64,000 nt of DNA from Cyclobacterium amurskyense (GCF_001050135.1 NZ_CP012040.1:5535001-5599000), one strand, 5' to 3'. Counted from the first letter of the stretch, positions 1-9,627 are shown. Translations and numbers: made by a program. The notes: generated from the sequence alone by a model not told the origin.

Positions 1-158
1 TTTTTATTTTAATTTATTCCTTTGCTTCTCTAAACACAGCTATTGTTTGTATCTTGCTTATGCTTTTAAGCTTAAAGATCAACCGAAATTGGTACAATGA
101 AGGAGAAGAGGCGTTGATCTAATATTGTTTGAATTAGTAGTGATTTCAAATTTAATCT

Positions 159-1040
159 ATGTCAAATCTATCATTGATTATCGAAGAAAGGGCAGCTTCT
201 ATCGGAAGTTTTTTGGTAGGGAGATTATTACCTTTTGCACAGAAAAGAGCAGTAGGCCCATTTGTATTTATCGACCATATGGGGCCTGTGCAATTGGATA
301 AAGGGCAAAACCTGGATGTACCACCACATCCACATATAGGACTTTCTACCCTCACCTTTTTATTTGAAGGGTCTATATTGCATAAAGACAGTTTGGGTAC
401 CTCCGTAGAGGTCAAACCAGGTGAAGTGAATTGGATGACCGCAGGAAAGGGTGTAGTCCATTCGGAAAGAACCCCAGATTACCTTAGAAAAGTGGACAAA
501 AAGCTTCATGGATTGCAAATATGGGTAGCTCTACCGAAAAATCTGGAACAAATGCCTCCCTCCTTTTCACATATCTCCGCAGATGAGATTCCTGCATGGG
601 AGCAAGATGGTGTCCAAATGAAATTGATCGCTGGCAAAGCTTTTGGCAGGAAATCACCTGTACCCACCTATAGTGATTTGTACTTTTTAGAGATAAAGAG
701 CAGTAAAGAAACTACATTGAATATTGGAGATGATTTATTTGGGGAAAGTGCACTATATATCCTAAGTGGGGAGATAAGTTCCGAAGGGAATACCTACGGA
801 CCTAAACAATTATTGGTAGCAAAGGATAGTAAAATATGCACTTTTACTATAGGGGAAAATACCACCGTTTACCTTTTTGGCGGCGAACCTTTTCCTGAAG
901 AACGATTCATTGAATGGAACTTTGTCTCGTCAGACAAGGAATTAATCAAAGCAGCCAAATTAAAATGGCTTAACCAAACTTTCCCGAAAGTATCAGGTGA
1001 AACAGATTTTGTTCCTCTTCCTCAAAAAGGCAAATTCTAG
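159..1040 (+). CDS. Pirin family protein
   Basis: A 293-residue bicupin of the pirin family, cytoplasmic (no signal peptide). The N-terminal cupin has the pirin metal ligands: His57 and His59 in PPHPHIG, and His101 and Glu103 in VVHSE, with the typical GEVNWMTAGKG stretch before the second pair. Some pirins are quercetin 2,3-dioxygenases and others are redox-sensing cofactors; the sequence does not tell which. Length is near the usual 230-300 for the family, with a full C-terminal cupin ending about residue 280. It stands alone on the plus strand; no partner gene is adjacent. The upstream 158 bases are AT-rich and I could not place a promoter with confidence. Confidence 0.93.
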   Translation: MSNLSLIIEERAASIGSFLVGRLLPFAQKRAVGPFVFIDHMGPVQLDKGQNLDVPPHPHIGLSTLTFLFEGSILHKDSLGTSVEVKPGEVNWMTAGKGVVHSERTPDYLRKVDKKLHGLQIWVALPKNLEQMPPSFSHISADEIPAWEQDGVQMKLIAGKAFGRKSPVPTYSDLYFLEIKSSKETTLNIGDDLFGESALYILSGEISSEGNTYGPKQLLVAKDSKICTFTIGENTTVYLFGGEPFPEERFIEWNFVSSDKELIKAAKLKWLNQTFPKVSGETDFVPLPQKGKF

Positions 1041-1452
1041 TTTTAGGCTTGTCTCATCAATTCCCGTAAATTCAAAGGATAATTGAATGAAGACTACTGA
1101 ATAGACAACTATCCACTCTGAAAAGCAATTTGTAAATAGTAGTTTGCTAGCACAAAGATTACAGGTATATTTGAACCCGGATTATGTAATAGAATTTCTC
1201 CGCCCTGACAATGGTCAGGGGTGAAGCCTGTCCCGTGTTTACGGGAAGTGTTGCAATCGCAAGAAAATCAGGCTGTTTGGAGATTTTAGCATAGCACATC
1301 TATGGTGAAATTGAAAACAGCAACGAAGTGACTGATTTTAAAGCGATTTCAGCATGTAATAGAATGTCCATTGCATATTTCGGGTTGATGGTTGTGCACC
1401 TTGATATTAATTATTCACTAAGGTTGTAAGGTAGGCGATAAAAGGTAACACT
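1041..1452. other. Intergenic region holding the 213-bp repeat
   Basis: No gene is visible between the pirin stop and the carbonic anhydrase start. Bases 1174-1386 are copy A of a structured repeat described separately. The rest is AT-rich without clear terminator or promoter. Confidence 0.6.
1174..1386. repeat. 213-bp multi-hairpin element, copy A, with terminal inverted repeats
   Basis: This segment matches 25196-25408 over its whole 213 bases without gaps, at roughly nine identical bases in ten. Both ends read as an imperfect inverted repeat: AACCCGGATTATG at the left and CATATTTCGGGTT at the right (11 of 13 pair). Inside are several short palindromes: CCTGAC-aatg-GTCAGG, CCCGT-gtt-TACGGG and TTGC-aatc-GCAA. 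No open reading frame of note is present. The shape is that of a miniature mobile element or a structured non-coding repeat. Confidence 0.8.
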
Positions 1453-2094
1453 ATGGAATATAAGCGACTATTGGAGAATAACAGGGTTTGGGTTCAGAAA
1501 AAATTGGCCCAAGACAAAGATTTTTTTGAAAAGCTTTCCAAAGGTCAAACGCCTAAGCACCTTTTTATTGGTTGTAGTGACAGCAGGGTTACAGCAGAAG
1601 AACTTTTAGGGGCTGATGCTGGGGAAGTATTTGTACACAGAAACATCGCGAATTTAGTTCCTAATAATGACAATAATTCAGCCTCGGTAATAGAGTATGC
1701 TGTGGGCCACCTAGAAGTGCGACATATAATTGTCTGCGGTCATTACTTGTGCGGGGGAATAGCTGCCGCTCTGGAATCAAAAGACTTAGGTATATTAAAT
1801 CCCTGGTTAAGAAATATTAGGGATGTATATCGTTTACATTTTCAAGAGTTAAATTTAATTACGAATGAGCGGGAGCGATACAATCGACTTGTCGAATTGA
1901 ATGTTCAGGAACAATGCATAAATGTGATAAAAATGGCTGTATGGCAAAAGAGCTTCCTAAAAAATGGAGGTCCAATAATTCATGGAGTTGTTTTTGATAT
2001 CAAAACAGGCAATTTGATAGACTTAAATATAGATATAAATAAAATATTGAAAGAAGTCCGAAATATATATGACTTGGGAACGGAACTGCTTTAA
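1453..2094 (+). CDS. Beta-class carbonic anhydrase
   Basis: A 213-residue cytoplasmic enzyme interconverting CO2 and bicarbonate. The zinc ligands of the beta class are all present: Cys41-x-Asp43-x-Arg45 in GCSDSR, and His97 and Cys100 in CGHYLCGG. Asp43/Arg45 form the conserved dyad. The position usually Gly before the last Cys is Leu (HYLCGG rather than HYGCGG), a mild variant. Length fits the family. It is a single gene on the plus strand, converging with the phosphoribosyltransferase 72 bases downstream. Likely housekeeping supply of bicarbonate for carboxylases (inference). Confidence 0.95.
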   Translation: MEYKRLLENNRVWVQKKLAQDKDFFEKLSKGQTPKHLFIGCSDSRVTAEELLGADAGEVFVHRNIANLVPNNDNNSASVIEYAVGHLEVRHIIVCGHYLCGGIAAALESKDLGILNPWLRNIRDVYRLHFQELNLITNERERYNRLVELNVQEQCINVIKMAVWQKSFLKNGGPIIHGVVFDIKTGNLIDLNIDINKILKEVRNIYDLGTELL

Positions 2095-2166
2095 AGTGAA
2101 AAGCTTCCCAAAATGCTACCTATCCTAATAGGCTTAAGTAGTCCTCTACCTTATCTTCCAACTCCT

Positions 2167-2586
2167 TTACTTTTTTTCAGTAGTCCAAGGTAATTTTACT
2201 GCGGATTTTACTTTGGGAAACAAAACATAGTCCGCCTCACCAAAAAGAACCATACTGTATACCTTATCTGCTTTGACATTGTCTCTGATAAACTGAATGG
2301 TTTTGCCTGTTATAGAAATATCATCCACAATTAGAATCCGGTGATGCCCGAAAAAATCCCAGGCAGCACTGTTTTCAATTTCTGCTGTAGATACAGAAAA
2401 TTTCCCTCGCTTGTTCTTCTTACCTACAATAATTAATTTTAATTCAACGCCTAACTGATGAGCTATCATTGCCGCAGGTGACTTTGCTCCCTGAGAAATA
2501 CCCAAAACCAAATCAATTTCAGGAAAATCAAATCCATACAATGCCTCACTAATGGCACCAAATGAAATATCTAAAGAAGGTTCCAT
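2167..2586 (-). CDS. Small phosphoribosyltransferase-like protein
   Basis: A 139-residue cytoplasmic protein of the type I phosphoribosyltransferase fold. Residues 84-96 hold the PRPP-binding signature, hydrophobic strand then VDDxxxTGKT (Asp88, Asp89, Thr93-Gly94-Lys95-Thr96). An upstream loop GISQGAKSP (about 29-37) fits the pyrophosphate loop. The protein is shorter than adenine or orotate phosphoribosyltransferases (about 170-210) and lacks a recognisable base-specific hood, so the substrate is unknown; a purine-salvage or regulatory role is possible. It converges with the carbonic anhydrase gene. Confidence 0.8.
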   Translation of the reverse strand: MEPSLDISFGAISEALYGFDFPEIDLVLGISQGAKSPAAMIAHQLGVELKLIIVGKKNKRGKFSVSTAEIENSAAWDFFGHHRILIVDDISITGKTIQFIRDNVKADKVYSMVLFGEADYVLFPKVKSAVKLPWTTEKK

Positions 2587-3104
2587 AATTTAACTTTAAA
2601 CTGTCAGAAAAATTTAAATTTCATTTGACCCTGAAATTTTCAAAAGTAACATTATTTCTGGTTGAATTCATTTCTAATCCTGTCATAAAAATCAGGATGT
2701 TCCTTACACCCAACTAAAAAACAAATTTTTAAACTAATTAACAATTTTAATTAGTTGAATTTTTCGCTTAAAAAAACAATTGGAACTAAGTAAAAAAATA
2801 AATTATTTACCCTGTAACCCAACTCAATTTTAGACAAACCTGCATTCAGGTTATCTTTCTTAATTAAAATAAAAATTAATTCATATATAGCCATAACCTA
2901 TTATTTTATTGCCTCTATAATGAGAGGCATAAAGTCAAACAATGGCAATAATTAAATCACCTTTTCAAACTACATCATTACGTAAACATAATTAAACTTT
3001 ATTTAAAAGACTAAATTTCAATAACTTAAACACATATTTTTAAATGGTCTGATAATTGCTACTTTCAAAACGAAATAAAACAACCATAAATAATAGAAAA
3101 CCTT
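2587..3104. other. AT-rich divergent intergenic region with inverted repeats
   Basis: This 518-base region separates the divergent phosphoribosyltransferase and GH3-like genes, so it should carry both promoters, but I could not assign them. It contains a perfect 10-bp inverted repeat with a 5-base loop (AACTAATTAA 2732-2741 and TTAATTAGTT 2747-2756) and a shorter one, GCCTCT 2911-2916 with AGAGGC 2923-2928. Either could be an operator or hairpin. No gene seen. Confidence 0.5.
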
Positions 3105-4625
3105 ATGCCCGTAATTGGTGAACTCATAAAAAAAGCCATTGAACTTGGCGGTAAATTAAATTCAGAAAATAGCCCAGAAAAAGACCAGGAAAAGGTTTTA
3201 ACCCAATTGTTGGAAACGGCTAAAGACACCGCTTTTGGAAAATACTATGGATTTAAAAACATCCTCGATGCTGAGGATATACCTAAGGCTTTTCAAAACA
3301 AAGTCCCCTATCATGATTATGATAAAATCTACAATGAATGGTGGAAAAAAATAAGGGAAGGGCATGAAGACATTACCTGGCCAGGAATTAACAAATATTT
3401 TGCAGTCAGTTCAGGAACAACCAGCAATAGCAAATATATCCCTGTGACGGAGGATATGGTTGATGCCATAAGAAAAACAGGTATTCAACAGGTAGTAAGC
3501 TTATCCAAATATGATTTACCTCCTGACTTTTTTGAAAGACAAATCATGATGTTGGGAAGTTCTACAGCACTTCAGCAGCAGGATGGTTTTTTACAAGGTG
3601 AAATAAGTGGTATCAGCGCCAATCAAATCCCTTTCTGGTTTCAAAGCTTCTATAAACCAGGGCCCGAAATCTCAGCCATTGAAGACTGGGATGAAAGAAT
3701 CGAAGAGATTGCAAAAAATGCTAAAGATTGGGACATTGGAAGTATATCTGGTATTCCATCATGGATAGAGTTGATGATGAAAAGAGTGATCTCCTACCAT
3801 GGAGTCTCTTCTATTCATGTCATCTGGCCCAACCTCTCCGTTTATACTCCCGGTGGTGTAGCCTTTGAGCCTCACAGAAAAAGCTTTGAGAAAAATCTTG
3901 CTCACCCATTGATTTATATAGACACTTATCTTGCTTCGGAAGGTTTTCTGGCTTTTCAGAACCGTCCCGATACAGATGCAATGGCCTTGGTTTTAGACAA
4001 TGGTGTGTACTTTGAATTTGTGCCTTTTGAGCCTGAAAACATAGATGAAAATGGGGCTGTAAATGCCGATGCCAAAGCATTGGGGATTGCTGAAGTAGAA
4101 GAAAATAAAGATTATATTCTAATGATTTCTACTGTTGCCGGCACATGGCGGTACATGATTGGAGATACGATAGCATTTACCAATAAGGAGCGTTCAGAAA
4201 TACGCATAACAGGGAGAACCAAATTTTTTCTCAATGTAGTAGGAAGCCAATTGGGTGTTCACCAAATGGACAAGGCAATGGAAGCATTACAGGAAAAATT
4301 CAATCTAGCAATTCCTGAATACACCGTGGCGGCTATTGAAGAAAATGATGAATATCTCCATCGCTGGTACTTGGGTAAAGACTCAGGAGATGCCGATGAA
4401 GCTGCTGTTAAAGATTTTCTGGATGCTTTCCTTCGAGAGAACAATAAGAATTATAATGTAGCCAGAAACAAAGCTTTAAAAAGCATTGATGTAAAAATTG
4501 TGCCTGTATCGACCTTCATTGCCTACAATGAAAAACAGAAAAAGAAGGGTGGTCAAGTCAAATTTCCACGAGTCATGAAAGCGGAACCTTTTGGTAAATG
4601 GGAGGATTTCGTAAAAAGCATTTAA
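3105..4625 (+). CDS. GH3 auxin-responsive-type acyl-amido synthetase family protein
   Basis: A 506-residue cytoplasmic member of the GH3 family, adenylating enzymes that in plants join acyl acids to amino acids. The ATP-binding motif is seen at residues 102-110 (SSGTTSNSK), and the C-terminal lid region includes the GDTIAF and ITGRTKFFLN stretches typical of the family. Bacterial members are common in Bacteroidota but their substrates are not established; the plant role should not be transferred. Length is slightly below plant GH3 proteins (about 600). The MFS gene begins 103 bases downstream on the same strand. Confidence 0.88.
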   Translation: MPVIGELIKKAIELGGKLNSENSPEKDQEKVLTQLLETAKDTAFGKYYGFKNILDAEDIPKAFQNKVPYHDYDKIYNEWWKKIREGHEDITWPGINKYFAVSSGTTSNSKYIPVTEDMVDAIRKTGIQQVVSLSKYDLPPDFFERQIMMLGSSTALQQQDGFLQGEISGISANQIPFWFQSFYKPGPEISAIEDWDERIEEIAKNAKDWDIGSISGIPSWIELMMKRVISYHGVSSIHVIWPNLSVYTPGGVAFEPHRKSFEKNLAHPLIYIDTYLASEGFLAFQNRPDTDAMALVLDNGVYFEFVPFEPENIDENGAVNADAKALGIAEVEENKDYILMISTVAGTWRYMIGDTIAFTNKERSEIRITGRTKFFLNVVGSQLGVHQMDKAMEALQEKFNLAIPEYTVAAIEENDEYLHRWYLGKDSGDADEAAVKDFLDAFLRENNKNYNVARNKALKSIDVKIVPVSTFIAYNEKQKKKGGQVKFPRVMKAEPFGKWEDFVKSI

Positions 4626-4728
4626 CAATATCATAGTGGATGAAACCAAACAAGCCTTTTTTTGATTGTAAATGATCAAGGACATCAATTGTCATGTTTG
4701 ATTAGTAATCATTTTTTCATCCCTAGCA

Positions 4729-5964
4729 ATGTTAATTTTCAAATCACTGTCTTCGTCAAATTACCGGTATTTCTTTACCGGACAGGCATTTTCAAACCTG
4801 GGAAATATGATGAAGCAGGTAGTGGTAGGCTGGTTGGTGTATAGCCTTACCGGCTCTGCCCTACTTTTAGGTGTGGTGTCCTTTTCAAGGGAGATTTCAG
4901 CTTTTCTTATTTCTATCTTTGCAGGAGTATTTGCAGACAAGTATAACAAGCACAAGTTGCTGATGGTCTGCCAAACCATCATTGCCATCAATGCTACAGC
5001 CTTGGCTGTATTCACCATTTCAGGCAATATAAATTTCACCCTAATACTCAGCTTAGAAATTATTTTTGGGCTGATAAGTGGGCTAGAAATGCCTTCAAGG
5101 CATGCTTTTGTCAACGATCTGGTTGAAGACAAGGCCTACCTAACCAATGCCATAGCATTGAACTCTTCGCTTTTCAATACTGCCCGAATAGTAGGCCCTG
5201 CCCTTGCAGGAATTTTAATTCCTTTAATAGGTGAAGGGTATTGTTTTCTACTTTACGCTATAGCGAGTTTTAGCGTGGTAGTGTTTTTCGCCTTTATTAA
5301 GTACCGACCTGCGCCGAAAGAATTTCCTAAACAGAATTTCAAAAATGCATTTGCAGAAGGCGCAAGGTTTGCCTTTAAAACAAAACACCTGCGTTTTATA
5401 ATGTTGTTTGTTGCTGCCATCACCTTAATTGGCATGTCCTATATGGTCATTCTACCCGTCTATGCTGCAGAGATATTTGATGGGGATGCGGTGATTTTCG
5501 GGTACATGACAAGTGCTGTTGGCCTAGGTTCTTTGGTAGGTGCATTTTTTGTTGGAACAAAAAATAACATTTTAGGATTGGATAAGTTAATACTCATAGG
5601 CACCATAATATTTGGTTTGGGACTGGCGGTGTTTTCCTTCAGTTCAATATTATGGCTCTCATTACTAGCGCTTTTGGCTACAGGTCTGGGAAGAGTAATC
5701 ATTTTTACCGGATCCAACACTTTGATTCAATCCATTTCACCTGAGGAGAAAAGGGGAAGGGTCTTAAGCTTCTATATCATGCTGTTTATGGGTTCACTTT
5801 CCTTGGGCAGCTTTGTAATTGGATTTGTAACTGACGGCATTGGTGGTCCATTGACACTGGCTTTTGGAAGTTTAGGCGTGCTCCTTTTAGCTGCTTATTA
5901 TGCCAAGAGCCTCCCTTTGTTTAGAAAAAGAACCTATAGGGCTATCAAAAAATCTGAACTATAA
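4729..5964 (+). CDS. MFS transporter, EntS/MFS_3-like exporter
   Basis: A 411-residue inner-membrane protein with about twelve hydrophobic segments. Near the N-terminus it has the signature of the MFS_3 exporter group: YFFTGQAFSNLGNMM, then GWLVYSLTGSALLLG, then FAGVFADKYNKHK (the loop 2-3 motif). This group includes the enterobactin exporter EntS, but many relatives are uncharacterised, so the substrate is unknown. The chosen start gives a complete first helix. It follows the GH3-like gene by 103 bases and precedes the TspO-like gene by 29, so the three could be co-transcribed. Confidence 0.88.
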   Translation: MLIFKSLSSSNYRYFFTGQAFSNLGNMMKQVVVGWLVYSLTGSALLLGVVSFSREISAFLISIFAGVFADKYNKHKLLMVCQTIIAINATALAVFTISGNINFTLILSLEIIFGLISGLEMPSRHAFVNDLVEDKAYLTNAIALNSSLFNTARIVGPALAGILIPLIGEGYCFLLYAIASFSVVVFFAFIKYRPAPKEFPKQNFKNAFAEGARFAFKTKHLRFIMLFVAAITLIGMSYMVILPVYAAEIFDGDAVIFGYMTSAVGLGSLVGAFFVGTKNNILGLDKLILIGTIIFGLGLAVFSFSSILWLSLLALLATGLGRVIIFTGSNTLIQSISPEEKRGRVLSFYIMLFMGSLSLGSFVIGFVTDGIGGPLTLAFGSLGVLLLAAYYAKSLPLFRKRTYRAIKKSEL

Positions 5965-5993
5965 TAAACCTTACAACCTAACCCAAGAACAAA

Positions 5994-6779
5994 ATGAAAC
6001 CACTACCTCTTCTATTAACTAATACCCTCACTTTTATTTTTACTTTATTCATTAATTACCTGGGAGGCTCCGGAAATTATTTTGGTAATTCAGTAGGTGA
6101 CATCAGCGACGATTTCACCACCTTGATTACACCGGCAGGGTACGCTTTCTCCATTTGGGGCTTGATCTATTTGGCTTTGATTGCTTACTTGATTTACCAA
6201 TGGATTGGTTATTATAAAAATCAAAACGACCTATCATTAACCCCTTCAGGTATTTGGTTTATCGTAGCCAATTTGAGCAATGCCCTTTGGATATATGTGT
6301 GGGTCAATGAACAAATACTCCTCTCTGTAGTGGTGATTCTAGTATTATTATTCTCATTGATTCAATTGGTTATTAGACTAAGATTGGAAACCTATGATGC
6401 ACCTTTGAAAACCATCTTTTTTGTCTGGTGGCCCATTTGCCTTTATACTGGTTGGGTCATTTTGGCTACTGTTTTGACCCTATCTGTAGGAATCAAAAAT
6501 ACAGGGATATTAGATGACATTTGGACAGAAACAGGTTGGGCAGCTTTGGTACTTATTGTGGCCACTTCTATCTATGGTTTGTTAACCTATTATAGAAATA
6601 TGCGGGAAGCTGCATTGGTAGGTGCCTGGGGCATAACAGCAATTGCTGCCAAGCAATGGGAATTAAATGATACGCTCAGTATTGTAGCGGTCGTAATGGT
6701 AGGTGTATTGGTTGTTATTGTTGCCTTCCATGGCTTCATCAATCGAAAAACTTCTATCCCCGCTAAAATGAAAAGTTAA
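5994..6779 (+). CDS. TspO/MBR-related tryptophan-rich membrane protein
   Basis: A 261-residue polytopic membrane protein, rich in Trp, with about seven hydrophobic segments. The stretch ITPAGYAFSIWGLIYLAL (about 46-63) is typical of the tryptophan-rich sensory protein branch; later segments contain WFIVANLSNALWIYVW and VWWPICLYTGWV. It is longer than classical TspO (about 160 residues, five helices), as other Bacteroidota members of this branch are. Classical TspO binds porphyrins and sterols; function here is not established. The stop lies 41 bases from the convergent GH113-like gene. Confidence 0.8.
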   Translation: MKPLPLLLTNTLTFIFTLFINYLGGSGNYFGNSVGDISDDFTTLITPAGYAFSIWGLIYLALIAYLIYQWIGYYKNQNDLSLTPSGIWFIVANLSNALWIYVWVNEQILLSVVVILVLLFSLIQLVIRLRLETYDAPLKTIFFVWWPICLYTGWVILATVLTLSVGIKNTGILDDIWTETGWAALVLIVATSIYGLLTYYRNMREAALVGAWGITAIAAKQWELNDTLSIVAVVMVGVLVVIVAFHGFINRKTSIPAKMKS

Positions 6780-6820
6780 ACGCATGAGCTACTTTGCTTC
6801 ATCTAATACACATTTCGGGT

Positions 6821-7879
6821 TTAACCATCAGTAGGCTTTGGGTCGAGAAAATACCTTTTCATTATTTTCTCGGCCATTTTATTTTGGGGAGTGAAATCAG
6901 GTTCACGTCCTGAAGGCTCAGGATACCATTTCCAAAAATACACCCCTTGCATCCAAGGCTTCTCCCATACAGCTTCAAAGAAGGCTTCATAACACAAGGC
7001 TTGAACCTCTTCCGAAAGGTTGGAAGCATGCCTTTCATTGGGCCATACCCAAGGCGATTGTGCAGCATCTTCGGTATTGCAGTAGCCTATTTCAGTAAAT
7101 AAAACAGGCTTTTGATAGGTCCTGTTTGTTTTTTCAATTTCTGGAATCACCTTTTCCCAACCAGCAATCAATTGAGCTAAATCAGGAACTTTATCGTCTT
7201 TTACCAATGGAAAATAAGCCTGAATACCAATATAATCCAAAGCATCCCAAAAATTAACCTTTTGGTATTCTGTGAAATTGGCAGCATAGGTAAGCTTTCC
7301 ATGGTAAACTTCTCTGATGGCACTAATAATATCCCGCCATTCCTTCTCTTTATGACTGGCCTTTTCCAATTCAGTACCTATGCATAAAATAGGGATGCCT
7401 TGCCTTTCAGCAATCCGTGCATAATAAAGAATAAAGTCTTTGTAATTTTCAAACCACAGGTCCCAATCTTTTTCATTGGTCATGGCTATTTCTCCAGGCC
7501 AGGATCCTCTCACCCAAATATGAGGCTTCAAGATATTGGTAAGCCCCAAGGAACTGGCTGTATCAGAAGTGGAAATTAACCCATTGCTACTTTCCCCCCA
7601 CCATGATTTTTTACGGTCCTTTTCCCAACTTAATTCTGGAGCAGTAACCGACTTCTGCCAGCCAAATGGGGTTTGTGAAAGGTGGCTAACCCCTAAATTT
7701 TGCAAAGTGCGCAATTCCCCTCCTTGAAGTGGGTTCCTACTTCCTACCCAACAAACCCCTTTGTGTTTCACCCCTTCATAACTGGCCAATTTTTTATTGC
7801 TTTCACATGACAGGCATAGAAAAATCCCTAAAAGGAGACTTAGGGTTAAATACCAATTTTTCAGATTAAATTGCATCAT
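6821..7879 (-). CDS. GH113-like TIM-barrel glycoside hydrolase, lipoprotein
   Basis: A 352-residue predicted lipoprotein: a hydrophobic signal ends at lipobox LCLSC with Cys25 as lipidation site. The rest is one TIM barrel resembling GH113 (the endo-beta-1,4-mannanase family and relatives): GVCWVGSRNP at strand 1, KPHIWVRGSWPGE near 118-130, the likely acid/base Glu170 in CIGTELE, and the likely nucleophile Glu263 in VLFTEIGYC. Aromatic residues such as WKWYPEP close the barrel. It probably acts on beta-mannosidic or related oligosaccharides at the cell surface or in the periplasm, but specificity is uncertain. The start overlaps the end of the BCCT gene by 14 bases, so it is likely translated from the same message. 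Confidence 0.82.
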   Translation of the reverse strand: MMQFNLKNWYLTLSLLLGIFLCLSCESNKKLASYEGVKHKGVCWVGSRNPLQGGELRTLQNLGVSHLSQTPFGWQKSVTAPELSWEKDRKKSWWGESSNGLISTSDTASSLGLTNILKPHIWVRGSWPGEIAMTNEKDWDLWFENYKDFILYYARIAERQGIPILCIGTELEKASHKEKEWRDIISAIREVYHGKLTYAANFTEYQKVNFWDALDYIGIQAYFPLVKDDKVPDLAQLIAGWEKVIPEIEKTNRTYQKPVLFTEIGYCNTEDAAQSPWVWPNERHASNLSEEVQALCYEAFFEAVWEKPWMQGVYFWKWYPEPSGREPDFTPQNKMAEKIMKRYFLDPKPTDG

Positions 7880-9344
7880 GCTTATTTCTTTTTATCAAGA
7901 TAAATATAAAACTACCAATCATCAAAAGATAAACCCAACTAAAAGGCAACGCAATCAAAATAAGCAGTTGACTAACAGCCTGTAACAGTTCTTCTTTTCC
8001 TATAAATAGGGTTGCAATTGTAAATAAGGACAATATCAAACCCCAGCCCAATAAATGTTGTTTATCCGGCTCCATATTCCCTCTGTCTGCAAACATGCCT
8101 AGAACATAAATGGCAGAATCCAATGAGGTAATCAGGAAGGTAAAAACCAAGATAAAAGCCAATATTTTCATAACAGCAGCAAATGAAAAGCTGTCAAAGA
8201 AAACAAAGATGGATCCATACAAAGAATCGTATTGACCGCTGTAGTTTTCAGGGTTTCCTATCAATTCAAAGACCGAGGTTCCAAACACTGTGAACCAGAG
8301 AAATGTACCTAGTGAGGGCACCAAAATGACCCCAAATATAAAAGCCCTAAATGTTCTACCCTTTGAAATACGTGCAATAAACACCCCTGTAAATGGTGCC
8401 CAGGAAAGCCAGAAGGCCCAATAAAAAAAGGTCCAATCCATTAAGAATTCCTGGGAAACACTTTTGCTTCCATAATTGATGCTCATGGGCAAAAAATCAT
8501 ACGCATAGGCAGCTATAGAAGATAAAAGATTACCCATAATTCCTACAATATCACCTGAAAACAAGGTGGCCAATAGTAGGAAGATTGCCACACTTATATT
8601 AAAGCGGGATAAATTTTGAATTCCTTTACTCAGCCCTGAAAATGCGGAAATCGTAGCCAATCCGCCAAGCAGTAGTACTACCAAGGCATTGTTGAAATAG
8701 CTGATTTCTACCTCTACAAATAGCTTTTGAAAACCCACCAGTAATTGCCTACTGCCTAATCCTACAGCGCCTACCACACCAAATAAGGTACTGATAATGG
8801 TAATTACATCTACAATTACAATCAATAAAGGCCTATTGTATCTACCTACCAGAAGCGAGGAACTTAACATGGCTCTCCCCTTCCCGTAAACCAGGTAGCC
8901 AATCATCAAGCCAAATAGCCCATAAAATGCCCAAGGTGTCAAGCCCCAATGAAAAAACGTGTATTCCAAAGCGAAAACCTCTCCTGATAAGTCTGTTGAT
9001 CTAGGTGGATTGGTGAAATAATAGACAGGTTCCTGTACGGCCCTTAGCATTAGCCCCGCGCCCATGCCTGTACTATAAAGCATGGCTACCCAGGAAAACC
9101 AATTGTAAGCAACGGGACCTTCACCCAATTTAATTTTTCCCCAGGGAGAAATGGCGATTCCTATCAATAGCAACACCATAAATAGACCTAAGACCAAATA
9201 ATAATTCCCAAATAAGCTTAAAGTAGATGCGGAAGCAATTGCCAATTGTTCCCTGATCCCCACAGGGAAGCTAAAGGCCAAAACCAAAAAGAACAGGCAA
9301 ATGGACAATGCAATTATAAAGGTCGGCTGGCGGTAAAAGGTCAC
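7866..9344 (-). CDS. BCCT family transporter (betaine/carnitine/choline type)
   Basis: A 492-residue inner-membrane protein with about twelve hydrophobic segments. It shows the BCCT glycine signature STGMGAGL (91-98; Met94-Gly-Ala-Gly-Leu) in helix 3 and the family stretch TFFYWAFWLSWAPF followed by GVFIARISKGRT. The glycine motif in sodium-coupled members is G-M-G-I-G or similar, so coupling to sodium is plausible. The Trp-rich substrate box of glycine-betaine carriers is only partly recognisable, so the substrate could be another trimethylammonium compound or an amino-sulfonate. It is the first gene of a two-gene unit with the GH113-like enzyme. Confidence 0.9.
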   Translation of the reverse strand: MTFYRQPTFIIALSICLFFLVLAFSFPVGIREQLAIASASTLSLFGNYYLVLGLFMVLLLIGIAISPWGKIKLGEGPVAYNWFSWVAMLYSTGMGAGLMLRAVQEPVYYFTNPPRSTDLSGEVFALEYTFFHWGLTPWAFYGLFGLMIGYLVYGKGRAMLSSSLLVGRYNRPLLIVIVDVITIISTLFGVVGAVGLGSRQLLVGFQKLFVEVEISYFNNALVVLLLGGLATISAFSGLSKGIQNLSRFNISVAIFLLLATLFSGDIVGIMGNLLSSIAAYAYDFLPMSINYGSKSVSQEFLMDWTFFYWAFWLSWAPFTGVFIARISKGRTFRAFIFGVILVPSLGTFLWFTVFGTSVFELIGNPENYSGQYDSLYGSIFVFFDSFSFAAVMKILAFILVFTFLITSLDSAIYVLGMFADRGNMEPDKQHLLGWGLILSLFTIATLFIGKEELLQAVSQLLILIALPFSWVYLLMIGSFIFILIKRNKHDAI

Positions 9345-9627
9345 GATAGTAGGTATATATTTTTTTCAATTTAACCATAAATAAAGCGTTTATCCAAAAA
9401 TTAATTTATGTTCAATTTTATCTTCCTAAGCACCGAATTTTCTTCCATCACTCAGGCTAACAAAAGGTAGGTGGTCGGAAGCATCTGGAAGGAAAAAAGG
9501 CAGGAGGAAAAAATAGTAAGAAGTATTGGAATCAATTGAAATTCATCTTTGACCGGACCAAATCATACTCAGAATGGGTAAAATGGTTATATTGATTAAT
9601 GTGGAATGAATGCCACCCTTTCAGGGC

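Noticed and set aside
1174..1386. Retron RNA or integron attC site
   Set aside because: Hairpins are suggestive, but no reverse transcriptase or integrase gene lies near either copy.
6800..6822. Solo end of the 213-bp element (CACATTTCGGGTTTAACC)
   Set aside because: Similarity is limited to about a dozen bases at one end and lies partly over a gene end; chance is likely.
7797..7985. Small plus-strand protein across the BCCT/GH113 junction
   Set aside because: Lysine/asparagine-rich nonsense text with no start signal, opposite two clear genes.
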